Shown one piece after another: positions 1-9,170 of a DNA stretch of 64,000 nt. The position numbers and the translations under genes are program-made. A model generated the notes under the pieces. It saw only the letters and a program-made list of their open reading frames with translations. It did no database searches and had not been told where the DNA came from. The stretch is from Fontibacillus panacisegetis (GTDB taxonomy: Bacteria > Bacillota > Bacilli > Paenibacillales > Paenibacillaceae). Each line of letters opens with the position of its first letter. Position 1 is the stretch's first letter. The stretch covers positions 109,985 to 173,984 of the forward strand of contig NZ_FNBG01000006.1 in assembly GCF_900102215.1 (NCBI RefSeq). The letters run 5' to 3'.

Positions 1-211
1 GCAGGAATATGTTTCAGAATAGACTAGTTTGAAGAGAATCCTTAGAGAAAGCCTGCACATTTGCAGCAATTTCAGGAATTCCGCATCATGACACTATTAC
101 ACTTGAGATACGGTCATAGAATGTGTGGCAGGATCAAGCGGTGCAGGGATCATCTTCCTTGCACCGCTATTTCTAGTTTTGACACTAACCCTACTTTTGG
201 GACAGCCCCTC
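1..211. other. left-edge non-coding stretch
   Basis: No convincing gene is visible. All three forward frames hit a stop within about 30 bases of the window edge, so at most a few C-terminal codons of an upstream plus-strand gene could be present. The only clear structure is the hairpin at 137-168, listed separately. Confidence 0.5.
137..178 (+). terminator. Rho-independent terminator
   Basis: Arms AGCGGTGCA...TGCACCGCT form a stem of about 13 bp closed by a short loop, followed on the plus strand by a T-rich run (ATTTCTAGTTTT). It lies downstream of the minus-strand serine hydrolase gene and may also end a plus-strand gene beyond the window. Confidence 0.6.
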
Positions 212-1321
212 TTACGCCAAGGCCTCAACCACTTGCTGTTTAAAGGGCTCATCCTTAAAAAATTTATTAATAAACAAGTCAAATTTCTTGTTCAGCCAAA
301 TTCGATCCGCGCCAAATGGATCATGAATAAATAAAGCAAATTGAATCTTATTTCCATTCATATCCTCAGAATAGATTACCTGATTAATTATACTGATCGA
401 TGATCCTCCTTTTTGGCCTACATAAATGAAGGGCTCGGGATTCTTCAGCTTAATCTCCATAAGCTCATGAAAAATAGGCTGCGCTTGCTCGCTGAGTAGC
501 TTCCCTTCCTGAATATCCGCCAGCATATGTGCATACTCCTGAACGGTTGATCCTGGTAATTTTGCTGACCACAATTCCTGTAGCTTCAATCCACTCGTTT
601 CTTGCCGATTCAATTGATCAATCCACTTGCCTTCTTCATCACTTTGCAATAAATTAAATATTTCTGAAGCTTTGTTTGCATAATCGGAATAAGATATGTC
701 TGCAATATAAGCAGCAACCTGTTTTTTTGATAAATCTAACGTATCCATTAAATAAGAAGGGATCAGCATTGAAGAAGATAAGGGATAAATCAGATCATGC
801 TGCTCTAACCCCCATTCCTGAATTCTATGATTAATAGCTTCAAGTCCAAGTTTCTCAATTAAAAACTCTGTGTTAGCGTTAGAGCTATACAGAATCATTC
901 CGCGAGCTACTTCCTTCAATGTACACTTAGCTTCCAAATCTAAACCTTGTTCTTTAAGATTATCTAACCACTTCGAATGTGCTCCACCATCTGTTTTGGG
1001 GATATAAAATCGATTTAAGGATGACAAGTGTACCTCTTCAGCCACATCGATCATCCCTGCACTAACCTGTTCAGCAAATTCAGCAAGCACCATTATTTTG
1101 ACAACACTCGCTAAAGGACGTTTAATCTCAGCACCCGTATTGACCAATATCTTACCATTTTCCATAACATAAAAAGATGCCCGATCCGGATTTTTCACAA
1201 TAAACTTCAGGACATCCTGCTCTGTTTTTTTATCATTTATTTTTTTAAGTACTATAAGTAATAAGACTAACAGAAGGAACAGTGCAAAGATTCCCATGAA
1301 AATATATAAGACTATCATCAT
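212..1321 (-). CDS. membrane-anchored serine hydrolase (class A beta-lactamase/PBP fold)
   Basis: The 369-residue protein has one N-terminal membrane segment (about residues 3-25) followed by an extracytoplasmic serine hydrolase domain. The active-site triad of the penicillin-recognising fold is visible: SVVK (SxxK) near residue 72, SNAN (SxN) near residue 150, and KGGSS (KTG-like) near residue 307. The class A fold is shared by beta-lactamases and serine hydrolases of unknown substrate. The membrane anchor and the KGG variant do not allow a resistance claim; a cell-wall or peptide substrate is equally possible. The start has GGAG about five bases upstream. It appears monocistronic. Confidence 0.8.
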   Translation of the reverse strand: MMIVLYIFMGIFALFLLLVLLLIVLKKINDKKTEQDVLKFIVKNPDRASFYVMENGKILVNTGAEIKRPLASVVKIMVLAEFAEQVSAGMIDVAEEVHLSSLNRFYIPKTDGGAHSKWLDNLKEQGLDLEAKCTLKEVARGMILYSSNANTEFLIEKLGLEAINHRIQEWGLEQHDLIYPLSSSMLIPSYLMDTLDLSKKQVAAYIADISYSDYANKASEIFNLLQSDEEGKWIDQLNRQETSGLKLQELWSAKLPGSTVQEYAHMLADIQEGKLLSEQAQPIFHELMEIKLKNPEPFIYVGQKGGSSISIINQVIYSEDMNGNKIQFALFIHDPFGADRIWLNKKFDLFINKFFKDEPFKQQVVEALA

Positions 1322-1486
1322 TGCGCTCCACTCTTCCTTTATTTTCTAAATTTTAATTAAATTATAATAGATTTTTTTACCTGTGCAAATGTAAGATAGG
1401 TTGCTTGGATGACATTGCATGAAAATATCGTTACGTTGCAAATAATCCTTGATTACTTTATCAAATTAACGTTTTATAGCAAACCA

Positions 1487-1531
1487 AATGGCAGCAAATC
1501 CTTGTGTTACAAGATTTTGCCGCCATTTGAT
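1487..1531 (-). terminator. imperfect hairpin downstream of the rRNA methyltransferase gene
   Basis: AAATGGCAGC and GCCGCCATTT arms with further pairing (CAAATC...GATTTTG) form a long imperfect stem downstream of the minus-strand TrmH gene. The U-tract is weak, so terminator function is only likely. Confidence 0.4.
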
Positions 1532-1615
1532 TGTCTCATTCTGATGTTGCAATTTTCTCAAACTATCTTAAAATAAGTCTCGGTTTACGATATAACTCAC
1601 ATCAGGATTTTTTTA

Positions 1616-2407
1616 TTAATTATAACACCGCTGCCGCAATGCCTCATACAGCAGCACAGAAGCTGCCATCGCCACATTCAATGACTCAGCCTGTCCATGC
1701 ATCGGGATGAGCAAGCCGTCGTCCATTAATTCACGAACTTCCTCACTCAGCCCCTTCGCTTCACTACCGAACAGCAACCAGACTGCTCCTGTGAAGTCGT
1801 AGGTGAAGCAGTTCCCGCTCGCCTGCAGACTTGTCCCGGCAAGACGAATGCCCTGCTCTTTCGCCTGTGGCAAAATCTCTTTCAAATCACACGGCACAAC
1901 AGGCAAATGGAACAAAGATCCCATCGTTGAACGTATAACCTTCGGACCATAGATGTCAGCGCAACCTCGTCCAACAATGACCCCATCTGCTCCAACTGCA
2001 TCTGCACTGCGAATAATTGTACCCACATTGCCGGGGTCCTGAACTCCGTCCAATACAACAACTAGTCCATTAGGAATCTTCAACAGCCCATCTGGCGATG
2101 GATTGCCTTTGTGTACTACGGCAAAGACAGGTTGAGGTGACAAAGTATCGCTGCACTTTCCAATAACAGCTGCGGATACGCCAATCCACTCTACATCAAG
2201 ACCGCCCGCTGAAACCTCTGAAAGTTCACTGGGAATCCCTTTTTCCAAATCATAACAAATACATTCAATATCCGCTTTGGCAGTCAGCGCTTCCTTCACG
2301 AGATGAATGCCTTCAATTATATATTTACCTTGCTTGTCCCTGTGCTTCTTTTCAAGCAGAGCCGCCCATTCCTTAACCCGGGAATTTTGCGATGACAATA
2401 TTTCCAT
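1616..2407 (-). CDS. TrmH/SpoU-family RNA 2'-O-methyltransferase
   Basis: The 263-residue protein has an N-terminal substrate-binding part (QNSRVKEW, typical of RNA 2'-O-methyltransferases) and a C-terminal SPOUT domain. The knot motifs are visible: LDGVQDPGNVGTIIRSADA (motif 1), LFGSEAKGLSEE (motif 2) and IPMHGQAESLNVAMAASVLLYE (motif 3, partial). The family methylates ribose in 23S rRNA or tRNA using S-adenosylmethionine; the exact nucleotide cannot be read from sequence. ATG 2407 is preferred over ATG 2419 because AAGGATGA sits eight bases upstream of it and abuts the earlier ATG. Confidence 0.9.
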   Translation of the reverse strand: MEILSSQNSRVKEWAALLEKKHRDKQGKYIIEGIHLVKEALTAKADIECICYDLEKGIPSELSEVSAGGLDVEWIGVSAAVIGKCSDTLSPQPVFAVVHKGNPSPDGLLKIPNGLVVVLDGVQDPGNVGTIIRSADAVGADGVIVGRGCADIYGPKVIRSTMGSLFHLPVVPCDLKEILPQAKEQGIRLAGTSLQASGNCFTYDFTGAVWLLFGSEAKGLSEEVRELMDDGLLIPMHGQAESLNVAMAASVLLYEALRQRCYN

Positions 2408-2433
2408 CACTTTGTTCATCCTTATATCTGTAT

Positions 2434-3111
2434 TTATTCTTCGGAATAAGCTAGTTCGAGCTTCGTTAAGTCGCTCTTTTCACCAACAATAATTAGAATA
2501 TCTCCATCAGCAAGCTTATCACTTGCGGCAGGTGAAATATTCATCTTGGTCCCTCGTTTAATCGCCATAACGTTACAGCCAAAGCGTGCACGAATATCAA
2601 GCTCTTTCAGGTTTTGTCCAAACATCGCTTTCGTTGCCTTTAGCTCAACAATGCTGTACTCATCCGACAGCTCAATATAATCAAGGATATTAGGCGAGGT
2701 CAAATGATGCGCAACCCGAAGCCCCATATCACGCTCTGGAAAAATAACTTTATCTGCACCAATTTTATTAAGCACTTTACCATGCAGCTCGTTCTGAGCT
2801 TTAACAACAATCAATGGCCCACCAAGATCCTTCAGTATCAACGTGGTCAAAATACTTGCTTGAATATCTTCACCAATCGCTACAACGACAACGTCAAAAT
2901 TCCGAATACCAAGGGCGCGCAGCGCCTCTTCATCCGTAGAATCTGCAGTTACCGCATGTGTTACAATATTGGATACCGCTTGGGTACTATGTTCATCAGA
3001 GTCAATAGCTAGAACATCAAATCCCATACTGCTTAGCGCATTAGCAACACTAAAACCGAACCGCCCCATGCCGATAACGGCATATTGTTTTTTCGCAGCT
3101 TTGTGTGCCAT
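2434..3111 (-). CDS. ktrA: Ktr/Trk potassium-channel regulatory subunit
   Basis: The 225-residue cytosolic protein has an N-terminal RCK/TrkA-N nucleotide-binding domain with a Rossmann glycine motif (VIGMGRFGFSVA, near residue 15) and an acidic residue ending strand 2 (AIDSDE). A TrkA-C domain follows from about residue 140. It is the size of KtrA/KtrC, which gate the KtrB/KtrD potassium channel and bind ATP/ADP and c-di-AMP in B. subtilis. No channel gene is adjacent, as with the separately located ktrC and ktrD of B. subtilis, so KtrC is an alternative name. GGGGTGAT seven bases upstream supports ATG 3111 over the ATG at 3120. Confidence 0.85.
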   Translation of the reverse strand: MAHKAAKKQYAVIGMGRFGFSVANALSSMGFDVLAIDSDEHSTQAVSNIVTHAVTADSTDEEALRALGIRNFDVVVVAIGEDIQASILTTLILKDLGGPLIVVKAQNELHGKVLNKIGADKVIFPERDMGLRVAHHLTSPNILDYIELSDEYSIVELKATKAMFGQNLKELDIRARFGCNVMAIKRGTKMNISPAASDKLADGDILIIVGEKSDLTKLELAYSEE

Positions 3112-3263
3112 AACTTTCATCACCCCATGACAAAATGGATTCGACTAAGTATACCACAATCACCAATGAATTGCGTATTTGCCCCTTTATAGTCCTGAAT
3201 TTCCAGGACGCAGATCGGGAACATTAAATTTTGGGCAATTACTATTTCAAGGAGGGATACTCC

Positions 3264-3497
3264 GTGCCAATCACAATGGACTTGCGTCAAGCCGTTATGC
3301 ACAAAATCCAAGGTAAAAACCAGGATGGACTAAAGGATATGATTGAAGGTTCCATCGATGCTCAAGAAGCAGCATTACCCGGATTAGGGGTTGTTTTTGA
3401 GGTCATCTGGAAAAATATCGATCACACCAAGCAGGATGAATTAGTCTCTGTTCTCAGCAACCAGCTTGAAGCCACGAATCTCAGACCGCTGAAATAA
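3264..3497 (+). CDS. sspI: small acid-soluble spore protein I
   Basis: The product has 77 residues and matches the SspI family: MDLRQAV near the N-terminus, then the diagnostic LPGLGVVFEVIW and a short acidic tail. SspI is a minor SASP made in the forespore and packed in the spore core. The GTG start at 3264 has AAGGAGG eight bases upstream; the upstream ATG at 3231 would add 11 unrelated residues and has no ribosome site. A GTCCTG/CAGGAC hairpin lies just upstream. The gene is monocistronic and is followed by a strong terminator. Confidence 0.9.
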   Translation: MPITMDLRQAVMHKIQGKNQDGLKDMIEGSIDAQEAALPGLGVVFEVIWKNIDHTKQDELVSVLSNQLEATNLRPLK

Positions 3498-3514
3498 ACA
3501 ATGCCCGTCTTAAA

Positions 3515-3568
3515 AATAACAAGCCTTCTTCAGGCCATACCCGGCCAATTAGAAGGCTTGTTATTAAT
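3515..3568. terminator. bidirectional terminator between sspI and prfC
   Basis: Perfect 15-bp arms AATAACAAGCCTTCT and AGAAGGCTTGTTATT enclose a 21-base loop. A-rich and T-rich flanks on both sides suit termination of the convergent sspI and prfC transcripts. Confidence 0.8.
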
Positions 3569-3603
3569 TTAAACATCATGCTGAATTGTTCTTATGATTA
3601 TGA

Positions 3604-5187
3604 TTATGGAGCCATCTCCTGGAATTTAGCATCCGGATTTTTTTCCATAGCCGTACGCATTGCATACTCATTCTCGAAAAGAGCCACATAGTTACCCTTT
3701 TTGTCCTTCACCAAAGTCGAGTTAATACGGAACTTGGAAGGATCAATCTTGTCAGCAATGATCCAGCGCGCGAACTGGAACGGCATACGTTGAAGCTGTA
3801 CATCAACCCCGTATTCACCCTTCATTCGGTATTCGAACACCTCGAATTGAAGCTGACCGACCACGCCAAGCAGCGTATCCTCGAAGCCAACCGTCGTGAA
3901 CACCTGGATCGTTCCTTCTTCCGTCAACTGATCGATCCCTTTTTGATACTGCTTATGTTTGAGCGCATTTTTAACCGTTACCTTTGCAAAAATTTCAGGA
4001 GAGAACGTAGGAAGCTCATCAAATACAATTTCACTACCTTGACTTAAAGAATCTCCAATCCGAAAAATACCCGGGTCAAATAAACCGATAATATCACCAG
4101 GATATGCCTCTGATACGATATCGCGATCCTGCGCCAAAAATTGCTGTGGTTGAGACAGCTTAATTTCTTTACCTGCTCTTACATGCTTCACCGTCATCCC
4201 GCGTTCGAATTTGCCCGAAACGATCCGTAAAAAAGCGATACGATCCCGGTGAGCCGGGTTCATGTTGGCCTGAATTTTGAAAACATAACCTGAGAACTTC
4301 TCATTAGTCGGTTCTACAAGTCCTTCCGTGCTGCGGCGTGGTTCAGGTTTAGGAGCTAGCTTCAGGAAATTCTCCAGAAACGTCTGAACACCAAAATTGT
4401 TGACCGCACTGCCAAAGAACACAGGCGTAAGCTCGCCGCGTTTTACTTTCTCAAGATCAAACGGGTCTCCAGCTACATCAAGCAGCTCTAAATCCTGACA
4501 CAGCTGATCATGCAGAAAATCCCCCGCCATTTCACGAATGACCGGATCTTCATAACCATCCACTTTTTTAAGCTGAATCGTTGTGTGGTCATCGCCTTGA
4601 AATAACTCAACTTGATCATTCATCCGGTCATACACTCCGCACAGTTCACGACCCATACCGATCGGCCAGTTCATAGGCACGGAACGAATACCCAGTACCT
4701 GCTCAATTTCCTCCATCAATTCAAATGGACTTCTGCCTTCACGGTCAAGTTTATTTATAAAGGTAAAGATCGGAATTCCACGTTTGGCACAAACCTGAAA
4801 AAGCTTGATCGTCTGAGCCTCGACACCCTTCGCCACGTCGATCAGCATCACAGCGCTGTCAGCGGCTGTAAGAGTACGATAAGTATCTTCACTGAAATCT
4901 TGGTGTCCTGGCGTATCCAAAATGTTGATCCGGTGGCCATTATAATCAAACTGCATAACTGAAGAAGTAACAGAGATACCACGTTGCTTCTCAATTTCCA
5001 TCCAGTCACTTGTTGCATGCTTGCTCGCTTTACGAGCTTTTACTGAACCTGCCAGACGAATAGCTCCGCCAAACAGAAGCAGCTTTTCAGTTAATGTCGT
5101 TTTCCCTGCATCCGGGTGGGAAATGATCGCAAACGTTCTTCGTTTATCTACTTCCTGCCCCAGCACTTGTTCCAATGCTTTGCTCAT
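3604..5187 (-). CDS. prfC: peptide chain release factor 3
   Basis: The 527-residue GTPase removes RF1/RF2 from the ribosome after termination. G1 is SHPDAGKTTLTEKLL near the N-terminus, G3 is DTPGHQDF, and G4 is NKLDRE. A domain-2 beta barrel and the RF3-specific C-terminal domain follow, and the length matches RF3 (about 525-530). AGGAAAG upstream supports ATG 5187 rather than the GTG at 5193. It is a single gene flanked by terminators. Confidence 0.97.
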   Translation of the reverse strand: MSKALEQVLGQEVDKRRTFAIISHPDAGKTTLTEKLLLFGGAIRLAGSVKARKASKHATSDWMEIEKQRGISVTSSVMQFDYNGHRINILDTPGHQDFSEDTYRTLTAADSAVMLIDVAKGVEAQTIKLFQVCAKRGIPIFTFINKLDREGRSPFELMEEIEQVLGIRSVPMNWPIGMGRELCGVYDRMNDQVELFQGDDHTTIQLKKVDGYEDPVIREMAGDFLHDQLCQDLELLDVAGDPFDLEKVKRGELTPVFFGSAVNNFGVQTFLENFLKLAPKPEPRRSTEGLVEPTNEKFSGYVFKIQANMNPAHRDRIAFLRIVSGKFERGMTVKHVRAGKEIKLSQPQQFLAQDRDIVSEAYPGDIIGLFDPGIFRIGDSLSQGSEIVFDELPTFSPEIFAKVTVKNALKHKQYQKGIDQLTEEGTIQVFTTVGFEDTLLGVVGQLQFEVFEYRMKGEYGVDVQLQRMPFQFARWIIADKIDPSKFRINSTLVKDKKGNYVALFENEYAMRTAMEKNPDAKFQEMAP

Positions 5188-5267
5188 TCTCACTTTCCTC
5201 TCGCTTCCACAAAGTCATGTCTTTTATTGTATCATATTTTAAACCTGTCCAACCATCCTTCATTCCG

Positions 5268-5322
5268 CAAAAAAAGCCATCCCCTTGCTTATATAAGAAT
5301 GTAAGCAGGGCGATGGCTTTAA
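5268..5322 (-). terminator. zwf terminator
   Basis: Read on the minus strand, AAAGCCATCGCCCTGCTTAC pairs with TAAGCAAGGGGATGGCTTT, followed by a run of seven T. It lies 26 bases past the zwf stop. Confidence 0.8.
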
Positions 5323-5347
5323 TATTAGGTTATATGGTTGCTTCAGA

Positions 5348-6898
5348 TTATGTCGATGCAGTCCATACTACATCGTCTTCATCCTGACCATTTACCGGCC
5401 ACCAGTGGAAACCATCATTAGCAAGCAACTGCTCAGCCTCTTGAGGTCCCCATGATCCAGCAGCATAACGACTAATGTCAGCAGGATTTTGAGCCCATGC
5501 TTCAGCAATGCGATCCACGAAAGCCCAAGCGGTTGCTACTTCATCCCAACGAGTAAAATACGTTGAGTCTCCTTGAGCAGCATCATGGATCAGACGCTCA
5601 TAAGCTTCAGGGGAGTTAATCCCAACCTGGCAGCTTTGGCAAAATTCCATAGCCAACGGTTCGATTTTGGACTCAGAGCCTGGTTTCTTCGCATTGATCT
5701 TGATGTAGATTCCTTCCATCGGATTAACACGAATAACTAACAAGTTTGGTTCCAGATTATGCTTTTGGCCCAAATAAACGTTAGTCGGCATCTGCTTGAA
5801 CTCAACGACAACCTCTGTTGTTTTAACTGGCAGGCGTTTACCTGTACGAATATAGAAAGGAACTCCAGCCCAACGGAAATTATCAACCATAACTTTAGCA
5901 GCAAAATAAGTTTCCGTATTGGACTCAGGATTCACCTTGTCCTCTTCACGGTATCCAGGCAATGTCTTGCCCTTGCTCTCGCCTTGGATATACTGACCAC
6001 GCACCACGTTCTCCTTCACTTCTTCCCCAGAAGCAAAAGGTCTGAGTGAGCGAAGCACCTTCACCTTCTCATCCCGAATATCTTCAGGGTACAGACGGCT
6101 AGGCGGCTCCATCGCAATCATAGTGAGCATTTGCAGCATATGGTTTTGACCCATATCGCGAAGAGCACCTGAATTATCGTAATATCCGCCGCGTTCTTCT
6201 ACGCCAACCGTTTCGCTGAGCGTAATTTGAATGTTAGCGATATGCTTGTTATTCCATAACGGTTCGAAGAATGCATTCGCAAAACGAATCACTTCAATGT
6301 TCTGAACCATTTCCTTACCGAGATAGTGGTCAATCCGATAAATTTCCTCTTCCTTGAAGACTTGATTCAGCTCTTCGTTAAGCTTCTGAGCCGAATGCAG
6401 GTCATAACCAAAAGGCTTCTCAATAACCAGTCGATGCCATCCCTTGCTTTCCAGCATGCCACCCTTTTGCAGGTTGAACGAAACGCTTCCGAACAGCTCC
6501 GGTGCAAGTGCAAGATAGAATAGACGGTTACCTGGGATATCAAAACGTGATTCAACAGATTCCGTCAGTTCACGTAGTTCGTGGTATCCATCAACATTAT
6601 TGATATCCAAAGATTTATAAGCAAAATGCTCTGCAAATTGTGCCCATTTTGTTGTATCATCTACTTTGTAGCGGCAAAATTCCTGAATGGAATTGTACAA
6701 ATCGTCCCGGAATTCATCCTCTGTACGCGGGCGACGTGCCACGCCGATCACTGCGAAATCCTCAGCCAGCTTTCCTTCGCGATACAATGAATAAATAGCA
6801 GGAAAGAGCTTACGACGTGCTAAATCTCCGGTTGCTCCAAAAATAAAAAATACCGCTCCAGGTGTCTGCAGTGATTCTAGATTCTGAATTTCAGCCAT
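5348..6898 (-). CDS. zwf: glucose-6-phosphate 1-dehydrogenase
   Basis: The 516-residue enzyme oxidises glucose-6-phosphate to 6-phosphogluconolactone with NADP+, opening the oxidative pentose phosphate pathway. The nucleotide-binding motif FGATGDLARRKLFPAIY lies at residues 19-35 and the substrate/active-site signature RIDHYLGKEMVQN near residue 190. Length and both domains are complete. GAGGAG precedes the ATG. It stands alone, with no gnd or tal neighbour. Confidence 0.97.
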   Translation of the reverse strand: MAEIQNLESLQTPGAVFFIFGATGDLARRKLFPAIYSLYREGKLAEDFAVIGVARRPRTEDEFRDDLYNSIQEFCRYKVDDTTKWAQFAEHFAYKSLDINNVDGYHELRELTESVESRFDIPGNRLFYLALAPELFGSVSFNLQKGGMLESKGWHRLVIEKPFGYDLHSAQKLNEELNQVFKEEEIYRIDHYLGKEMVQNIEVIRFANAFFEPLWNNKHIANIQITLSETVGVEERGGYYDNSGALRDMGQNHMLQMLTMIAMEPPSRLYPEDIRDEKVKVLRSLRPFASGEEVKENVVRGQYIQGESKGKTLPGYREEDKVNPESNTETYFAAKVMVDNFRWAGVPFYIRTGKRLPVKTTEVVVEFKQMPTNVYLGQKHNLEPNLLVIRVNPMEGIYIKINAKKPGSESKIEPLAMEFCQSCQVGINSPEAYERLIHDAAQGDSTYFTRWDEVATAWAFVDRIAEAWAQNPADISRYAAGSWGPQEAEQLLANDGFHWWPVNGQDEDDVVWTAST

Positions 6899-7057
6899 GG
6901 CTCCTCATTCTTTCTATGTAATATAGTGTATTTTTATTCAATCCCCATCAATGACATGAAATTACACGGCATCACTGGATGTGATGTCATTTTAGCATAT
7001 TCACAGAAAGGATGCCATCAAATTCATATCAAAAAATGTTATCAATTTAGAAAATTC

Positions 7058-7090
7058 ATCTAATATTTATCTAATGTTTATCTAATATTT
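7058..7090. repeat. 11-bp tandem repeat, three units
   Basis: ATCTAATATTT occurs three times head to tail (middle unit ATCTAATGTTT) in the AT-rich spacer between the YwmB-family stop and the zwf start. The period is close to one helical turn. Function is unknown; it could be an upstream element for zwf or chance low complexity. Confidence 0.7.
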
Positions 7091-7111
7091 AACTATTATT
7101 TACTAGTTCAC

Positions 7112-7915
7112 TTAATATTCGACTGTGAGAAGTGGAGAACCTGCAGAAATTTCATATGCATTGTCACCTGAATTGAAATGAACACCTAGCTGCAGGGATA
7201 CTTTATGAGATCCGCTGAATACAGCAATCGGCCACTCTTCTATTTCATACGTACGGCTCACTGTGCCCAAATCATCATAACTTTCCACTTGCTTCATTTT
7301 TAATTTTTGAACAGTATCTTCTTCGATTGTTTCTATAAGACTTGATTCGGAAATATTTGGCGCTACAATTTCTTTTTTTGCTGTTCCTTGCAGTGCTCCG
7401 TTCCAATGGGCAGCAACGCCCTCATCTATAAGCAGTTCTCCGTACCCCAGCTGCATTTCTGTAAATTCAGTCAACTGTTCTGAGCCGCCTGTCTCCATTC
7501 TAAGCATAACATAATACATTCCTGTTCCTTGTGGTGTTACCGTCAATTTAGAATAAACCTTGCCCACTTCGCTATATGAACTATACACGCTATGACCCTG
7601 TACATTTTCTTCAAGTGCATTTGGCAATCCAAGACGTGAAGTAAGTACTACTGCTGCTTCCTCCGGTGACAGTAAAGTATTCCATGTGCCCTGCCACTTA
7701 ACTGTAGCAGTTATATTGTCATTACTCCATTGCTGTGCAATAGATATTAGTTGCTGCCACTGCTTCCCTGCTTGCTCAACTGAATCAGCATTAACAGCAC
7801 GATCTGCATTTGCCTCTGAGGATTTTGCACTGCTAAAGACGATTACCACTGTTATTATAATGCAGCCGATCACAAACCATCCGATTTTTCTAATTAAAAT
7901 AAATGAGTTCAGCAT
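7112..7915 (-). CDS. YwmB-family protein (DUF1779)
   Basis: The 267-residue protein has one N-terminal membrane segment (about residues 12-30) and an extracytoplasmic domain. The closing segment ISAGSPLLTVEY and the VSLQLGVHFNS stretch fit the C-terminus of the YwmB family, annotated as TATA-box-binding-like and of unknown function. In Bacillus ywmB neighbours murA and spoIID; here it does not, so it may be a second family member. It diverges from the germination operon, which suggests but does not prove a sporulation link. Confidence 0.65.
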   Translation of the reverse strand: MLNSFILIRKIGWFVIGCIIITVVIVFSSAKSSEANADRAVNADSVEQAGKQWQQLISIAQQWSNDNITATVKWQGTWNTLLSPEEAAVVLTSRLGLPNALEENVQGHSVYSSYSEVGKVYSKLTVTPQGTGMYYVMLRMETGGSEQLTEFTEMQLGYGELLIDEGVAAHWNGALQGTAKKEIVAPNISESSLIETIEEDTVQKLKMKQVESYDDLGTVSRTYEIEEWPIAVFSGSHKVSLQLGVHFNSGDNAYEISAGSPLLTVEY

Positions 7916-8005
7916 CTCCGAATATCCCCCGATTCTGATTTCGCACTCTATGAATCTATGAAATTAGAATGCCCTGATAGGGAACCATTTATACCCTCCA
8001 ATACC

Positions 8006-8034
8006 GCATATCTCACATTTATTTGGAAATACTA
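8006..8034 (+). promoter_or_regulatory. sigma-G-like promoter of the germination operon
   Basis: GCATA (8006-8010), a 17-base spacer and AATACTA (8028-8034) match the forespore sigma-G consensus (GHATR, 17-18, CATWHTA) with one mismatch. It lies 35 bases upstream of the first gene of an operon family that sigma-G transcribes in Bacillus. Confidence 0.6.
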
Positions 8035-8069
8035 AGGCGAAATTTGCAAAACCGGGGGACTATCAAGCT

Positions 8070-9170
8070 ATGCTGAGCACACTAAAACCGACGATATCTC
8101 AGGCCATCATGACCATTATGCTTACTGTAGGCATTACAAATCATGTATTTATTATTCCCGCCATTTTGCAATCAGCTCTACGAGATGCTTGGGTAGCGGT
8201 ACTGCTCTCAGGAATCCCATTTGCGATTTATACAGGCCTGCTCATATACATCTCATCTCATACTCGAAATATGCGGCTTCACGAGTGGCTAGAGGTGTAT
8301 TTTGGCAAAATCCCTTCTTATGTATTCCGCGTAATTTTCACTTTGTTTTTTTTCACTGTCGCCTGGTTCAGTCTATTCGATACCGTGATGTGGACCAAAG
8401 TTTCCTTTATGCCTTTTACCCCGGTCATTGTTACTTCTTTAACTCTAATGATTCTATGCTTCAGTGCTTCAAGAGCTGGAATAAGGTCGATCACTTTTAC
8501 CGCAGGACTTCTCCTGCCTTTAGTCATCGTACTTGGGTTCTATGTCGGAATCGTCAATATCGAGCAGAAAGATTACAACCAATTGTTTCCTATATTCGAA
8601 AATGGGTGGATGCCTATTCTACGAGGTGGACTCTATTCCTGTACAGGCTTATTTGAATTATCCTTTCTCCTGTTCCTGCAACCTCATTTGGCCAAGCCAC
8701 TCAAAAAAAGACATTATCTGTTTCTTTTCGTCATTATGCTTGGATTAACCCTTGGTCCATTGACTGGATCAATCGCAGAGTTTAATCCTTTTGAGGCCGC
8801 AACACAGCGATATCCTGCATACGAAGAATGGAGAATAGCTGGATTTGGAAAATATATTTCCCAGACAGACTTCTTCTCCACCTACCAATGGTTATCTGGA
8901 ACCTGTACTCGTATTTCCTTAGCCTTGTTTTTTGCAGCAGATATGTGGAAGTTCAAAATGCCAAAACAAAGATCCTATTTTCTGTTATGTCTGGCTATTT
9001 TGTTGGTCCCGCTCGGCTCCTATGCTCTTAATGACATGACATTTCTCCAACTCTCGATGGATTATATTTTCCCGGGAAATTTAATTCTGCTTACGGCTTT
9101 TGCACTGATGTTTTCTTTAAGCATATTCATCAGCACACTGAAGAAAGGGAGTTCTATTCATGACTCTTAA
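8070..9170 (+). CDS. GerAB-type spore germination permease
   Basis: The 366-residue integral membrane protein has about ten hydrophobic segments and the APC-superfamily fold of the GerAB/GerBB/GerKB subunit, which binds the germinant in the spore inner membrane. The N-terminal SQAIMTIMLTVGITNHVF is typical. It is the first gene of a three-gene receptor operon and overlaps the next start by 11 bases. The order B-A-C differs from the usual gerAA-AB-AC. Confidence 0.9.
   Translation: MLSTLKPTISQAIMTIMLTVGITNHVFIIPAILQSALRDAWVAVLLSGIPFAIYTGLLIYISSHTRNMRLHEWLEVYFGKIPSYVFRVIFTLFFFTVAWFSLFDTVMWTKVSFMPFTPVIVTSLTLMILCFSASRAGIRSITFTAGLLLPLVIVLGFYVGIVNIEQKDYNQLFPIFENGWMPILRGGLYSCTGLFELSFLLFLQPHLAKPLKKRHYLFLFVIMLGLTLGPLTGSIAEFNPFEAATQRYPAYEEWRIAGFGKYISQTDFFSTYQWLSGTCTRISLALFFAADMWKFKMPKQRSYFLLCLAILLVPLGSYALNDMTFLQLSMDYIFPGNLILLTAFALMFSLSIFISTLKKGSSIHDS

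Noticed and set aside
212..1321. Antibiotic-resistance beta-lactamase
   Set aside because: The fold and active-site motifs are shared with membrane-anchored serine hydrolases of other function; nothing in the context points to resistance.
3181..3263. sigma-G promoter for sspI
   Set aside because: CATTAAA resembles a -10 box, but the nearest GAATT lies 20 bases away, outside the 17-18 spacing, so the site is not convincing.
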